Source of the DNA: Bacteroidota bacterium
GTDB taxonomy: Bacteria; Bacteroidota; Bacteroidia; Flavobacteriales_D; Crocinitomicaceae
DNA: 64,000 bases
NCBI GenBank assembly: GCA_006226425.1
Contig: SBGX01000019.1
Location: 108,405 to 172,404 of the forward strand
Direction: 5' to 3'
Each line of letters begins with the position of its first letter. Position 1 is the first letter of the stretch. This document shows positions 27,593-36,455 of the stretch, one piece after another. The notes under the pieces are model-generated. The model was not told the origin of the DNA and did not search any database. It was given only the letters and a program-made list of their open reading frames with translations. A program made the position numbers and the translations under genes.

Positions 27593-28408
27593 ATGAAATC
27601 AATTCGAAATGCCATCTATGAGGGAGCCGATCAAAGAAGCAGTCTGATCGATCTCGAAATTCCCGATAACTACAATGGAAAATTGCTGCTTTTCGCCCAT
27701 GGTTATATGGGGTTCAAGGATTGGGGAGCATGGAACCTGATGCAAGCACATTTCAGCAAACTGGGATACGCTTTCTGTAAATTCAACTTCTCCCACAATG
27801 GTGGAACAATCATCAACGGAATTGATTTCCCCGATTTGGAAGCATTTTCCAGAAACACTTACAGTTATGAAGTACTGGATCTCCTCGCGGTACTGGATCA
27901 TCTGGAAAAAGAGCTGAATCCACTTCCGGAAATCCACCTCATCGGACACAGTCGCGGAGGAGGAATTGTTCTACTCTGCGCTCAGGATCATCGGGTTCGG
28001 TCCATCATTACCCTTGCCGCTATTTCAAGCATTTCAAAGCGTTTCTCCGATCAAAAAATGATTGAACAATGGGAAGCGGAAGGAATCAGGTATCACCGAA
28101 ATCAACGAACTCTGCAGGACATGCCTCATCGTTTTGAACAAGTACTGGATTTTCGAAAAAATGCGGATCAACTCAACATACAAAAAGCCTGTCAACAACT
28201 CCAAAAACCAACACTCATCATTCATGGAGCTCAAGACACTTCGGTTCCCGTTTCAGAAGGGGAAGACCTCTCGGAATGGTTAAACTCATCCCTCCAACTG
28301 ATCCCAGATACGGACCATGTGTTTGGTGCTAAACAACCTTGGACAAACGACGAGCTACCTGCCAAATTACTGGAAGCCTGCCACTTAATCGAGCGCTTCC
28401 TTGCTTGA
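27593..28408 (+). CDS. Alpha/beta hydrolase
   Basis: 271 residues from the ATG at 27593 (an upstream TTG at 27563 is less likely). An alpha/beta-hydrolase fold with the nucleophile elbow HLIGHSRGGGIVLL (Ser), strand YNGKLLLFAHGYMGFKDWG for the oxyanion region, a late Asp in IIHGAQDTSVP and the catalytic His in DTDHVFG. No signal peptide, so cytosolic. Esterase or peptidase-like activity is possible; the substrate is not recognisable. It precedes ispH by 66 nt. Confidence 0.85.
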   Translation: MKSIRNAIYEGADQRSSLIDLEIPDNYNGKLLLFAHGYMGFKDWGAWNLMQAHFSKLGYAFCKFNFSHNGGTIINGIDFPDLEAFSRNTYSYEVLDLLAVLDHLEKELNPLPEIHLIGHSRGGGIVLLCAQDHRVRSIITLAAISSISKRFSDQKMIEQWEAEGIRYHRNQRTLQDMPHRFEQVLDFRKNADQLNIQKACQQLQKPTLIIHGAQDTSVPVSEGEDLSEWLNSSLQLIPDTDHVFGAKQPWTNDELPAKLLEACHLIERFLA

Positions 28409-28462
28409 GAACTTTTATCAAATCTACCTGTTATCTAAAGACATGCTTACAAGGAAAAAGCG

Positions 28463-28470
28463 TAACTTTG
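28463..28470 (+). promoter_or_regulatory. -7 element TAACTTTG of ispH, 4 nt before the ATG
   Basis: Exact TANNTTTG match followed by AATC and the ispH ATG at 28475. The predicted transcript would start at or next to the start codon. Confidence 0.5.
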
Positions 28471-28474
28471 AATC

Positions 28475-29695
28475 ATGAAAAAATTCGATATTCCAGACTT
28501 TTACCGCTCACCTATTATCAGTGAGGTCAAAGCCAGGAGAAAAGCTGAAGATCCCCGAAAAAAAGACTTTTCCCCCAGCCTGATTTCCTTTGGAAAAGTT
28601 GAATTTTTAATCGCTCGACATTTCGGTTTTTGTTACGGAGTAGAAAACGCCATTGAAATTGCCTACCGGGCCATCAAAGAAAACCCTGGAAAGCGCATTT
28701 TCCTGCTCAGCCAGATGATCCATAATCCTGGGGTAAACGAAGACCTTCAAAGTCATGGAATTGAATTTATCCAGGATACCCATGGCAAACAACTCATCCC
28801 CTGGAATGAAATTCGAGCGGAGGATATTGTCATTATTCCGGCCTTCGGAACAACCCTCGAAACGGAAAACATCCTGTCCGAAATTGGGGTAGACGTCCAA
28901 TCTTACAATACTACCTGCCCCTTCGTAGAAAAGGTTTGGAACCGATCTGCCAAACTGGGAAATGAAAATCACACGATCATCATCCACGGCAAGGCCGACC
29001 ATGAGGAAACCCGGGCGACCTTCTCCCACAGCAATCATCATGCTCCTTCCCTGGTCATCAGGAACATGGAAGAGGCGCATATTTTGTGTGAATACATCCT
29101 TGGAAAACGAGACGAGAACTCCTTTTATGAATTCTTCCAGGGAAAGTACTCTGAAGGCTTTGATTTTAAAACGGACCTGAATCGACTGGCGGTAGTTAAT
29201 CAAACTACCATGTTAGCCTCCGAAACACAAGCAATTACGGAAACGATCCGGGATGCCATGCAGCAAAAGTACGGAGAGGAGCAGCTCAAAGACCACATGG
29301 CAGATACCCGCGACACGCTTTGTTATGCAACTAACGATAACCAATCAGCCACTTATGGTCTTCTTGAGCATGAAGCAGATTTGGCGATCGTGATCGGGGG
29401 GTATAACAGTTCTAACACCAGTCACCTGGTCGAATTGCTCGAAGAAAAATTTGTCACCTATTTCATCAAGGGCCCCGAAGAAATCACTAATGCAGACGAG
29501 ATTCACTGTTTCAACATTCACAGCAAACAAAAAGAGAAGAAGCAACAGGTTTTCCCTATGAATCAGGAAAAAACGCGCATCGTCATCACTTCAGGAGCCT
29601 CTTGTCCGGATGCTGTTGTTGATCGGGTAATTCAACGAATTAATGAACTTTATAACGTGACACAGGAAATGCATATTTCCACATTAACCCCCTAA
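28475..29695 (+). CDS. ispH: 4-hydroxy-3-methylbut-2-enyl diphosphate reductase
   Basis: A 406-residue iron-sulfur enzyme that makes IPP and DMAPP in the last step of the MEP isoprenoid pathway. The three cluster cysteines are visible: FGFCYGVENA (Cys53), TTCPFVEKVW (Cys148) and SGASCPDAVVDRV (Cys377), along with MIHNPGV (81-87) and GGYNSSNTSHL (308-318). At about 406 residues it belongs to the longer form found in Bacteroidota and cyanobacteria/plants, with an N-terminal extension of about 40 residues and an insertion near 205-230. Confidence 0.96.
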   Translation: MKKFDIPDFYRSPIISEVKARRKAEDPRKKDFSPSLISFGKVEFLIARHFGFCYGVENAIEIAYRAIKENPGKRIFLLSQMIHNPGVNEDLQSHGIEFIQDTHGKQLIPWNEIRAEDIVIIPAFGTTLETENILSEIGVDVQSYNTTCPFVEKVWNRSAKLGNENHTIIIHGKADHEETRATFSHSNHHAPSLVIRNMEEAHILCEYILGKRDENSFYEFFQGKYSEGFDFKTDLNRLAVVNQTTMLASETQAITETIRDAMQQKYGEEQLKDHMADTRDTLCYATNDNQSATYGLLEHEADLAIVIGGYNSSNTSHLVELLEEKFVTYFIKGPEEITNADEIHCFNIHSKQKEKKQQVFPMNQEKTRIVITSGASCPDAVVDRVIQRINELYNVTQEMHISTLTP

Positions 29696-29733
29696 TTTTT
29701 TTTTATAATTTTACAGCATCTTCAACGCTCTTC

Positions 29734-31437
29734 ATGGAAAGGTTTATAAACATTCTGATCGTAGATAAAAATGCTTCCAATCGTGCAGGGCTGAAAGAAA
29801 TACTCAATGGTTCCGGAAATAATGTCCTGATTGCTGACAGTCTTCCCGATGCCTGGGAGGTCATGCAACAAAAGGAAATCGGAATCCTGATCTTTAACAT
29901 TGACCCCAACGAAAAAGAAGCCATTGACTACCTGGAGCGTTTCAGGAAGGACCGTAGACTGAAACTCGTTTATAAGGTGGTGATGACCGAAAAGCCTTAT
30001 AGTTCAGGGGTTCTCGTCAAATGTTTGAATGCGGGAGCGGTTGATTTTTTGACTCTTCCATTTAATCCGAATCTCGTAAAGGCGAAAATTGATATTTACA
30101 AATCGCTCTACTACAAGGATGGAAGAATTCGGCAACTTTTAGAGAACATTTTTCCCGAAAAAGTCCTTGATGATCTCAATACGCATGGAAAATTCTCTCC
30201 GAAGAGAATTTCCAACGGAGTCGTACTCTTCACAGATTTTGTGAATTTCTCTACAAAAGCAAAAGCGCTGAGTCCGATGAAGCTCCTGAAGCGCTTAGAG
30301 TACTTTTTTACCCGTTTTGACGAAATCACGACTCGTTACCAGATCGAGAAAATCAAAACCATTGGGGATTCCTACATGGCTCTGGCTGGCGTAACGGAAG
30401 AACTTAGTCATCCGGAAATCCGGGCCTGTCTGGCGGCGATTGAAATGAGGGACTTTGTCAACAATGAACGAGACGTTTCCAAAGCGCTTGGAAAAGACTA
30501 TTGGGAAATTCGCATCGGAATCCATGCCGGCCCACTGGTAGCTGGAGTCATTGGTTCTCGAAAGTACAGCTTTGACGTTTGGGGAGACACGGTCAATATT
30601 GCTGCCCGGGCAGAACAATCAGCAGAAAACGATCACATTTTGATCACCAGTACCATTGTCGAACGTATCGATCCCTATTTTGACATAGAATTCCACGGCC
30701 CTATTCCCATCAAGAAAAGAGGTGGAAAAATTGATATGTACCGTCTAGAACGCCTCAAATTGGAACACTGCCTGTACGGAGAGGGAAAAATTGCAAACAA
30801 AGCTTTACTCAAAGCCTGTCAACTTCCCGGAAACGACTTTGATCACATGCAGAAGGATATCATGAACAGACTACGTTCCATGCTGCCGGAAGAATTGATC
30901 TATCACGACATTAATCACACCATTAATGTTGAAAAATCAGCGCTTCGTCTGGCCCGACTGGAGGGTGTTTCGGATTATGACCTCATGATCCTACGGACTG
31001 CGGTTTACTATCATGATGCTGGCTTTTTGGTCAGTTACTATGAAAATGAAGTCCATGCGATCCGCATGGCTCGAAACCTCCTTCCTTACTTTGGTTTTGA
31101 TGAAGATGAAATCGAACGCATTGCCAAAATCATTGAAGTGACGGATGGCAAACATGAGCCGGAAACACTGCTTCAAAAAATTATGCGTGACTCCGATCAC
31201 GATTATCTTGGACGGGCCGATTACTACCAAATTGCCCAAAAGCTTCGGTTGGAACTGGAAAATATGGAAGTTTACATGAATGAACTGGAATGGATCGACT
31301 TCCAACTCAACTTCTTAGAGAATAAGCATCAGTATTATACGGAAACGGCCAAAAACATTCGGCAGAGTGGAAAAAATGCCAGAATTCTGGAACTTTATAA
31401 GTCCCGAAACGAATTATTGGAAGCTGAGAAAAATTAG
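29734..31437 (+). CDS. Pseudoreceiver-adenylate cyclase-HD domain protein
   Basis: A 567-residue cytosolic protein. Residues 1-125 fold like a response-regulator receiver (ILIVDKN at 7-13), but Asn55 replaces the phosphoacceptor Asp (LIFNIDP) and Leu108 replaces the conserved Lys (LTLPF). Residues 155-340 are a class III cyclase with metal ligands Asp168 and Asp212, adenine-type residues Lys208 and Asp281 (SFDVWGD), and Asn288/Arg292 (VNIAAR), so cAMP is the predicted product. Residues 365-520 are an HD-type domain (INHTINVEKSA, YYHDAGF with His427-Asp428, RDSDHDYLG) and may be a phosphohydrolase. Its stop overlaps that of the convergent anti-sigma gene. Confidence 0.87.
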   Translation: MERFINILIVDKNASNRAGLKEILNGSGNNVLIADSLPDAWEVMQQKEIGILIFNIDPNEKEAIDYLERFRKDRRLKLVYKVVMTEKPYSSGVLVKCLNAGAVDFLTLPFNPNLVKAKIDIYKSLYYKDGRIRQLLENIFPEKVLDDLNTHGKFSPKRISNGVVLFTDFVNFSTKAKALSPMKLLKRLEYFFTRFDEITTRYQIEKIKTIGDSYMALAGVTEELSHPEIRACLAAIEMRDFVNNERDVSKALGKDYWEIRIGIHAGPLVAGVIGSRKYSFDVWGDTVNIAARAEQSAENDHILITSTIVERIDPYFDIEFHGPIPIKKRGGKIDMYRLERLKLEHCLYGEGKIANKALLKACQLPGNDFDHMQKDIMNRLRSMLPEELIYHDINHTINVEKSALRLARLEGVSDYDLMILRTAVYYHDAGFLVSYYENEVHAIRMARNLLPYFGFDEDEIERIAKIIEVTDGKHEPETLLQKIMRDSDHDYLGRADYYQIAQKLRLELENMEVYMNELEWIDFQLNFLENKHQYYTETAKNIRQSGKNARILELYKSRNELLEAEKN

Positions 31438-32264
31438 TAGGTCGCTGTCAATAAATCCAATAAATACGGATTCTCTTTGACTTTAAGCACCTGTTTTTTT
31501 CCTGGTGCCGCTGAAACTGCGGTTTCTGCAAAAACTTCCTGATCATTCCCAACAAAAACTCCATCCGGATGATTACTGAAAGATGCATCTGTAGTCATCG
31601 TTGTAGCTACTGAATCTGCCAGGATAAATCCTGTACCATTCGCTCTGTGTTCACGAGCCGGCGCCAGAAGATCCCTGTCCTTGTCCGCTTCCGAACGAAG
31701 GTCAATATCTCCTGCTATCTCTTTGTCTTCATAGTCAAAAGCAAGTACCGGCGGCTCACCATTAGCCTCTTCTAACTTCTTTTCCCTGGCTGTTACCGCA
31801 GCCAGTTTCTTCTGCTCAGTCGATTCCGGATTGACTAATTTCGGACTCACTGTCTTTTCCGGTTCATGATGGGCTACCAGATTGTTGTTTTTCTGCTCCC
31901 AATTGTTCATCAACAATGGCAGGCTAAACAAAGCCACTAACAAAACAGCTGCAATCCTGGTCAAATTTTGTTGATACCATCTTTTATCCGAAGTCACCAA
32001 AAAACTTCCCACCGAATTGTACCACAGAATCCCACGGGACTGATACGTTTCATGAAACAAATGATCCAATCGTTCTTTGGTCTCCGCTTTCGATGCCAAG
32101 CTTGCCTCCTGTTCCTTCACTGATTGTTCCAGTGAATCCATCACCATCTTGATCTGGAGAAATTCTTCTTCACTCGTAAACAAATCCTTCATCTCCATTT
32201 TCTCCGCCTCCGTCAATTCGTGATATGACTTGGCAAAAACCTGATCCATAATATCTTTTCCCAT
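31434..32264 (-). CDS. Membrane anti-sigma-like protein
   Basis: A 276-residue protein with an N-terminal cytosolic helical region (1-100, Glu/Lys-rich), one membrane segment at about 103-117 (IAAVLLVALFSLPLL) and a polar periplasmic tail. No zinc HxxxCxxC motif is seen. It directly follows an ECF sigma factor gene (3 nt), as anti-sigma regulators usually do, and the call rests mainly on that context. The C-terminal end (GKKQVLKVKENPYLLDLLTATY) shows nothing recognised. Confidence 0.7.
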   Translation of the reverse strand: MGKDIMDQVFAKSYHELTEAEKMEMKDLFTSEEEFLQIKMVMDSLEQSVKEQEASLASKAETKERLDHLFHETYQSRGILWYNSVGSFLVTSDKRWYQQNLTRIAAVLLVALFSLPLLMNNWEQKNNNLVAHHEPEKTVSPKLVNPESTEQKKLAAVTAREKKLEEANGEPPVLAFDYEDKEIAGDIDLRSEADKDRDLLAPAREHRANGTGFILADSVATTMTTDASFSNHPDGVFVGNDQEVFAETAVSAAPGKKQVLKVKENPYLLDLLTATY

Positions 32265-32267
32265 CCT

Positions 32268-32858
32268 CTATCTATTTAATATTGGATTAAACTCCTGTAA
32301 ACCTGACGCCAGATACTTCGTTGCGTAAAAGAGTCGTGATTTCACCGTCCCTTCGTTTGCCCCCAGCATCCCGGCTATTTCCTTAATGGAAAGTCCGTCA
32401 AAATGCCTCAATTTAAACACTTCACTGTGCTTTTCATCCAACTCCTCTAGTTTCTCTTCGAAAGCCTGCTGGAACATTGATTCCTGTACTTCGCGTTCCA
32501 CATTTCCCTGGTGATCTTTGATCTGGTATCCAGTGTCAAGTGTATATGAGGTATTCTTCCTTACTTCCTGCTTCTTATACTCGTTTTTACACATATTGTT
32601 CGCTACGGAATAAAACCAGGTCTTAAAATTCCGGCTACGATCAAATGACTCGGGCTTTTTTATGATTTTCGCAAAGAGGTCGTGCATAAAATCTTCCGCT
32701 TTTTCCTGATCATTCCACAGCATTCGCTTAAAATAAATCAACATGGCCCTTGAATATCTTGCATACAGTTCGTCGAAAGCACGCTTGTCTCCTTTAGACA
32801 GGTACTGCATCAATTGTTCGTCCGTGAACTCCCCGTATTTCTTGCGCAAGATCTGCAT
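32268..32858 (-). CDS. ECF sigma factor
   Basis: A 196-residue sigma-70 family ECF factor. Region 2 includes LYARYSRAMLIYFKRMLW and EKAEDFMHDLFAKIIK (about 25-68). Region 4 includes LDEKHSEVFKLRHFDGLSIK and EIAGMLGANEGTVKSRL (about 140-180). It would direct RNA polymerase to envelope-response promoters. It lies between the TPR-like gene (12 nt upstream) and the membrane anti-sigma-like gene. Confidence 0.92.
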   Translation of the reverse strand: MQILRKKYGEFTDEQLMQYLSKGDKRAFDELYARYSRAMLIYFKRMLWNDQEKAEDFMHDLFAKIIKKPESFDRSRNFKTWFYSVANNMCKNEYKKQEVRKNTSYTLDTGYQIKDHQGNVEREVQESMFQQAFEEKLEELDEKHSEVFKLRHFDGLSIKEIAGMLGANEGTVKSRLFYATKYLASGLQEFNPILNR

Positions 32859-32870
32859 ATAAGCCCCGAT

Positions 32871-34028
32871 CTATTTATAACTTCCTTTCTTACTCTGCAC
32901 CATGATCTGATCGATGGCTTTCTGGTACTTACCCGTACTGTACGAATATCCTCCCCCAGATTGACCCGAGTTCAATAAATGAAGCATTAGTAAATAGTTT
33001 GACGACATTTTTTTTGTCTTCGTTTTCGTATATGAATTCACCTCTCCATTCGCAGACCACTTATCCCACAACTCCCCATTCTTCTTTAAGTCACTGCTTT
33101 CCCGTCCATACTCAAAAGCAAGTCCGCTAATTCCCAAATCGTTCACTATGGCTTTCAAATAGGGTTTTGGAATCGTCATACTTAGAAAGAGTTTCTTTCC
33201 TTTGTTTTGCTCACAGAATTCTTTCAGAAAGCGCACATCTACGACCATGGACACTGGAACCTTATAGGCTTTTTCGGCTAGTGTGCGACGAAGCTGCTTG
33301 CTTTGAATAAAATCCAGTGAAATTACATACACATCACTACGATAGCCCTTAACCGCCTGCTGATAAAGCACCGAATAGGTATCGTCAAAACCATGTGTAA
33401 TCAAAGCCCCACCTTTCGAAACGCCATCCAGGAGATGTTTCGCATAAACCAATAATTCCTCTTCCAATCTTCCCGAAGACAGCAGTCGCTTCAGGTAATT
33501 CTTCATTTGCTGATCATTTCCTTCAATGCTGTGATAAGCGACCATCAAACTAATCACATCTGTATTATTCGGTTTAAACTTCTCTGCTTTCTGCAAATAT
33601 TTGTACCAATCCGTGTTGTGATTTCCAGAAGCATACTTGAAGTAATTGTATTCAAATGAATTCGGATCTTGCTTTCGATACTGCTCCACCACCTGATTCA
33701 TATTGATTTGCTGTGCATCTGTGGGAGTTCTCCTCGTACTCTGCAAGCCTGCCGCATGCTTCGAGCTTTGAAAACTGCTTTTGAAATTCCCTAACTCCAC
33801 CGCCTGCTGCTGAACACTTTCCTTGACCTTCCTGTCGTATTTCTTCGCCTTCTGCAATTCTTCAGCTTTGCTTCGGGATACTGGCTTGCGTATTTCAAGT
33901 TCCTCCTCTACAGGAACTTCATTTGCATTCCGGATCGGCTCTGCGGAATTGGTATTGAGTGGCGTATTATTTTGAGCCACTACCATGGTACACACACCAA
34001 CAAATAACAGAACAATAAGTGACTTCAT
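32871..34028 (-). CDS. Secreted protein of unknown function ahead of an ECF sigma operon
   Basis: About 385 residues from the ATG at 34028 (a TTG at 34037 is the alternative). A signal peptide (MKSLIVLLFVGVCTMVVAQ) is followed by a basic, Gln-rich helical region (to about 110). A TPR-like part then includes NYFKYASGNHNTDWYKYLQK and MVAYHSIEGNDQQMKNYLKR. A region near 215-245 (ALITHGFDDTYSVLYQQAV, then RSDVYVISLDF) resembles segments seen in DUF2723-type proteins. No enzyme motif. It is co-transcribed with the sigma/anti-sigma pair and may be their periplasmic signal partner, which is an inference from order only. Confidence 0.6.
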   Translation of the reverse strand: MKSLIVLLFVGVCTMVVAQNNTPLNTNSAEPIRNANEVPVEEELEIRKPVSRSKAEELQKAKKYDRKVKESVQQQAVELGNFKSSFQSSKHAAGLQSTRRTPTDAQQINMNQVVEQYRKQDPNSFEYNYFKYASGNHNTDWYKYLQKAEKFKPNNTDVISLMVAYHSIEGNDQQMKNYLKRLLSSGRLEEELLVYAKHLLDGVSKGGALITHGFDDTYSVLYQQAVKGYRSDVYVISLDFIQSKQLRRTLAEKAYKVPVSMVVDVRFLKEFCEQNKGKKLFLSMTIPKPYLKAIVNDLGISGLAFEYGRESSDLKKNGELWDKWSANGEVNSYTKTKTKKMSSNYLLMLHLLNSGQSGGGYSYSTGKYQKAIDQIMVQSKKGSYK

Positions 34029-34110
34029 TTCTCTCAATTTAATAGTCTGTACACCCGATCTTAAAAAAGGTTCAAGCGGACGAATAAATTTACTGATTTT
34101 CCTGGAAGAA

Positions 34111-34800
34111 CTATTTGTCTGACACCTTAAAATGGTATCCCTTTCCTTTGAGCGTAATCAATTCAATCCCTTCATCCGCCGCAAAATGCTTGCGAATTTT
34201 ACGGATATACACATCAAGATTCCGTGAATTAAAAAAGGAGTCATCCTCCCAAACGCTCAGCAGGATTAACTTCCGGTCAATGGTTTTGTTTTGATGTTGC
34301 GCCAATAACTCCACTACCTGCATCTCCCGATAGGAAAGTTTGACAGTACCGTTCGGACCACTCAACTCCAAACTATCGGAATCAATTCGAAAAGAGGCGA
34401 TATCCCATATTTTTTTTATCGATGCAGAAGCCTTGTTTCTGGTAATTTTCAATAGATTTTCTACTCGAATCATCAACTCCTCCATACTGAAGGGCTTACG
34501 CACATAGTCGTTCCCTCCTGACTGAAAGCCTTTGATTACATCTTCTGTAAATGCCTTGGCCGAAAGAAACAAGATTGGAAGTTCGGGTTTTGCACTGCGA
34601 ATCATCCCCGCCAATTGAAAGCCATCTACCCGAGGAAGCATCACATCCAGAATACAAATGTCGGGTTCAAAACTTTCAAGCTCTTTCATCAGTTGATCTC
34701 CTTCCCGTAAATGGCGAACCTTGTAACCGGCATGTTCGAAGGTTTCCCGGACAACTTTTGCCAGGAACTCTTCGTCTTCCACATACAAAATCCTGGTCAT
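34111..34800 (-). CDS. OmpR/PhoB-type response regulator
   Basis: A 229-residue regulator. The receiver has acidic residues YVEDEEF (6-12), phosphoacceptor Asp52 (CILDVMLP) and Lys in VRKPFS (near 102). The C-terminal winged helix includes LSYREMQVVELLAQHQNKTI and the DNA-recognition part SRNLDVYIRKIRKHF. Its start overlaps the stop of the sensor kinase by 4 nt. The divergent GLPGLI/outer-membrane-barrel genes are likely targets by position. Confidence 0.95.
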   Translation of the reverse strand: MTRILYVEDEEFLAKVVRETFEHAGYKVRHLREGDQLMKELESFEPDICILDVMLPRVDGFQLAGMIRSAKPELPILFLSAKAFTEDVIKGFQSGGNDYVRKPFSMEELMIRVENLLKITRNKASASIKKIWDIASFRIDSDSLELSGPNGTVKLSYREMQVVELLAQHQNKTIDRKLILLSVWEDDSFFNSRNLDVYIRKIRKHFAADEGIELITLKGKGYHFKVSDK

Positions 34801-36323
34801 CTGATCTGTTCTTTTTTTAGTTCAACAAGGAAAGTAGCACCGACTTCTTTTTCCTTGACATAACGAAGACTTCCTCCGTGCAATTTAGCCACCCTTCTGG
34901 CGTACGTCAGCCCTAGTCCATAACCATTTACGTTGTGAATATCACCTTCCTGAATTCTATAAAAACGTTCAAAAATTTCTTCTTCCATACCGCTTGGAAT
35001 TCCCGGACCATTATCCCGGTACCAGATTTCGATTGTCGTTTCCTTTTCGATCAGCTCCAGGTTAATCCGAATCGGCTCTGGTACATATTTGATCCCGTTG
35101 TCCAACAGATTTAGCAACAGCCCCTGCAAATGAAGTTCATCACCTTCCATTTCATAGACCTTATCAAAGCCAGATAGCGTTATTTCCACGTCCTTTTCCT
35201 GATTCACCAATTGGTATTCAGCCACCTGTTCATTGAAACAAGAAACCAAATCCAGGCGTTTAAACTCCCCCCACTTTCCAGGTTTATCCAGCAGGGAACT
35301 CCTCAATACATGATGCACCAAATGATCCAGGCGATCCGTTTGTCTGGCCATTACTTCCAGGTACTCTTCCAACACTTTCGGATCTTGTTTTCTCTTAAAA
35401 CGATTCAGAGATTCCAACAAAACTTTCTGAGTACTTAGCGGCGTTTTTAACTCATGGGAAATGTTATTGATAAAGTCGATTCGCATTTGATTTAATCGGG
35501 CCTGCTTCCTCAAACTGCGATAACTAATTGAAAAGGCGAATAGGGTGACAAGCAATAGAAGCAGTGCAAAACCCATTTCAGCACTCAGCCCCAGAAACAA
35601 AAAGGCTTGTTTATTTTGAAGTTGCACGCCCCAGGAACTATCTCCGACAGCATAGCCCAATGGAAAAAAGTCCTTCCCAGCCCCTGCATGTTTCTTACTC
35701 GCGATAAGCTCATAATTCAAAGTTGGATTGGACCAGACCTTCTTCAAAGCTACCTGGTATTTGTCCTGATCGAATTTGACCCCGTGAAGTGACAAACTAT
35801 TGTTGCTTGATTTTACTTCCGAATCTATCTTCCGAACCATACTTTCTATTCCCTGAAACATCAAGGAAACGACCATGCTATCGGCTTCGGTATGCGCACC
35901 ATCAGCAGAGATCTGACTTTTCAGCTTTACTTCAGAACCAGACGGATAAACGATGTGTGTATCCAACATTGGGCGATAAACCTCTTCCTTCTCAATTCCT
36001 TGTACGGGAAGTTCCATCATGTCATGCTTGATCGTGTCACTCATCACATGCACTTCATATTCCGATTCGATCAAACCATCTTCCCCTCCCTGTCTAATGA
36101 ATATGAGTCGGTCCATCAGTTCTCTGGGGATTAAATCCACTAAAGCACTGTCCAAAAATTGTCGATCTGCCTCCTTAATATCCCGTACCACCGACTGAAG
36201 CAAGCTCCGTTCTTCTCTCTCATATTGCGAGTGAATCCAGTGGATAAGCAAGAGAAGGACCATGACCATGCTCATTGTCATCCACATGGGGACCCAAAAT
36301 CGGATTTTTTTCGGAAGCTTCAC
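34797..36323 (-). CDS. Sensor histidine kinase
   Basis: A 508-residue membrane kinase. TM1 is at about 10-28, a periplasmic sensor region of about 215 residues follows, then TM2 at 248-266. There is no obvious HAMP domain. The DHp domain has NNISHELKTP with His290. The catalytic domain has the N box LLNLLDNGIKYV, G1 YRDNGPGIPSG and G2 GYGLGLTYARR. The start is GTG at 36323, 3 nt past a TTACTTTG element. It forms an operon with the response regulator. The ligand is unknown. Confidence 0.93.
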   Translation of the reverse strand: MKLPKKIRFWVPMWMTMSMVMVLLLLIHWIHSQYEREERSLLQSVVRDIKEADRQFLDSALVDLIPRELMDRLIFIRQGGEDGLIESEYEVHVMSDTIKHDMMELPVQGIEKEEVYRPMLDTHIVYPSGSEVKLKSQISADGAHTEADSMVVSLMFQGIESMVRKIDSEVKSSNNSLSLHGVKFDQDKYQVALKKVWSNPTLNYELIASKKHAGAGKDFFPLGYAVGDSSWGVQLQNKQAFLFLGLSAEMGFALLLLLVTLFAFSISYRSLRKQARLNQMRIDFINNISHELKTPLSTQKVLLESLNRFKRKQDPKVLEEYLEVMARQTDRLDHLVHHVLRSSLLDKPGKWGEFKRLDLVSCFNEQVAEYQLVNQEKDVEITLSGFDKVYEMEGDELHLQGLLLNLLDNGIKYVPEPIRINLELIEKETTIEIWYRDNGPGIPSGMEEEIFERFYRIQEGDIHNVNGYGLGLTYARRVAKLHGGSLRYVKEKEVGATFLVELKKEQIR

Positions 36324-36455
36324 AAAGTAAAAGTATTGATTCTCTGGCAGAACCTTCCCTCCATTAACCTTTATTAACCTGAATTAACCCGGAGCGCTCT
36401 TTCATTAACACAGACCGCTTCGAACGTTGACTAATATTGTCAAAAAGGAACAATC

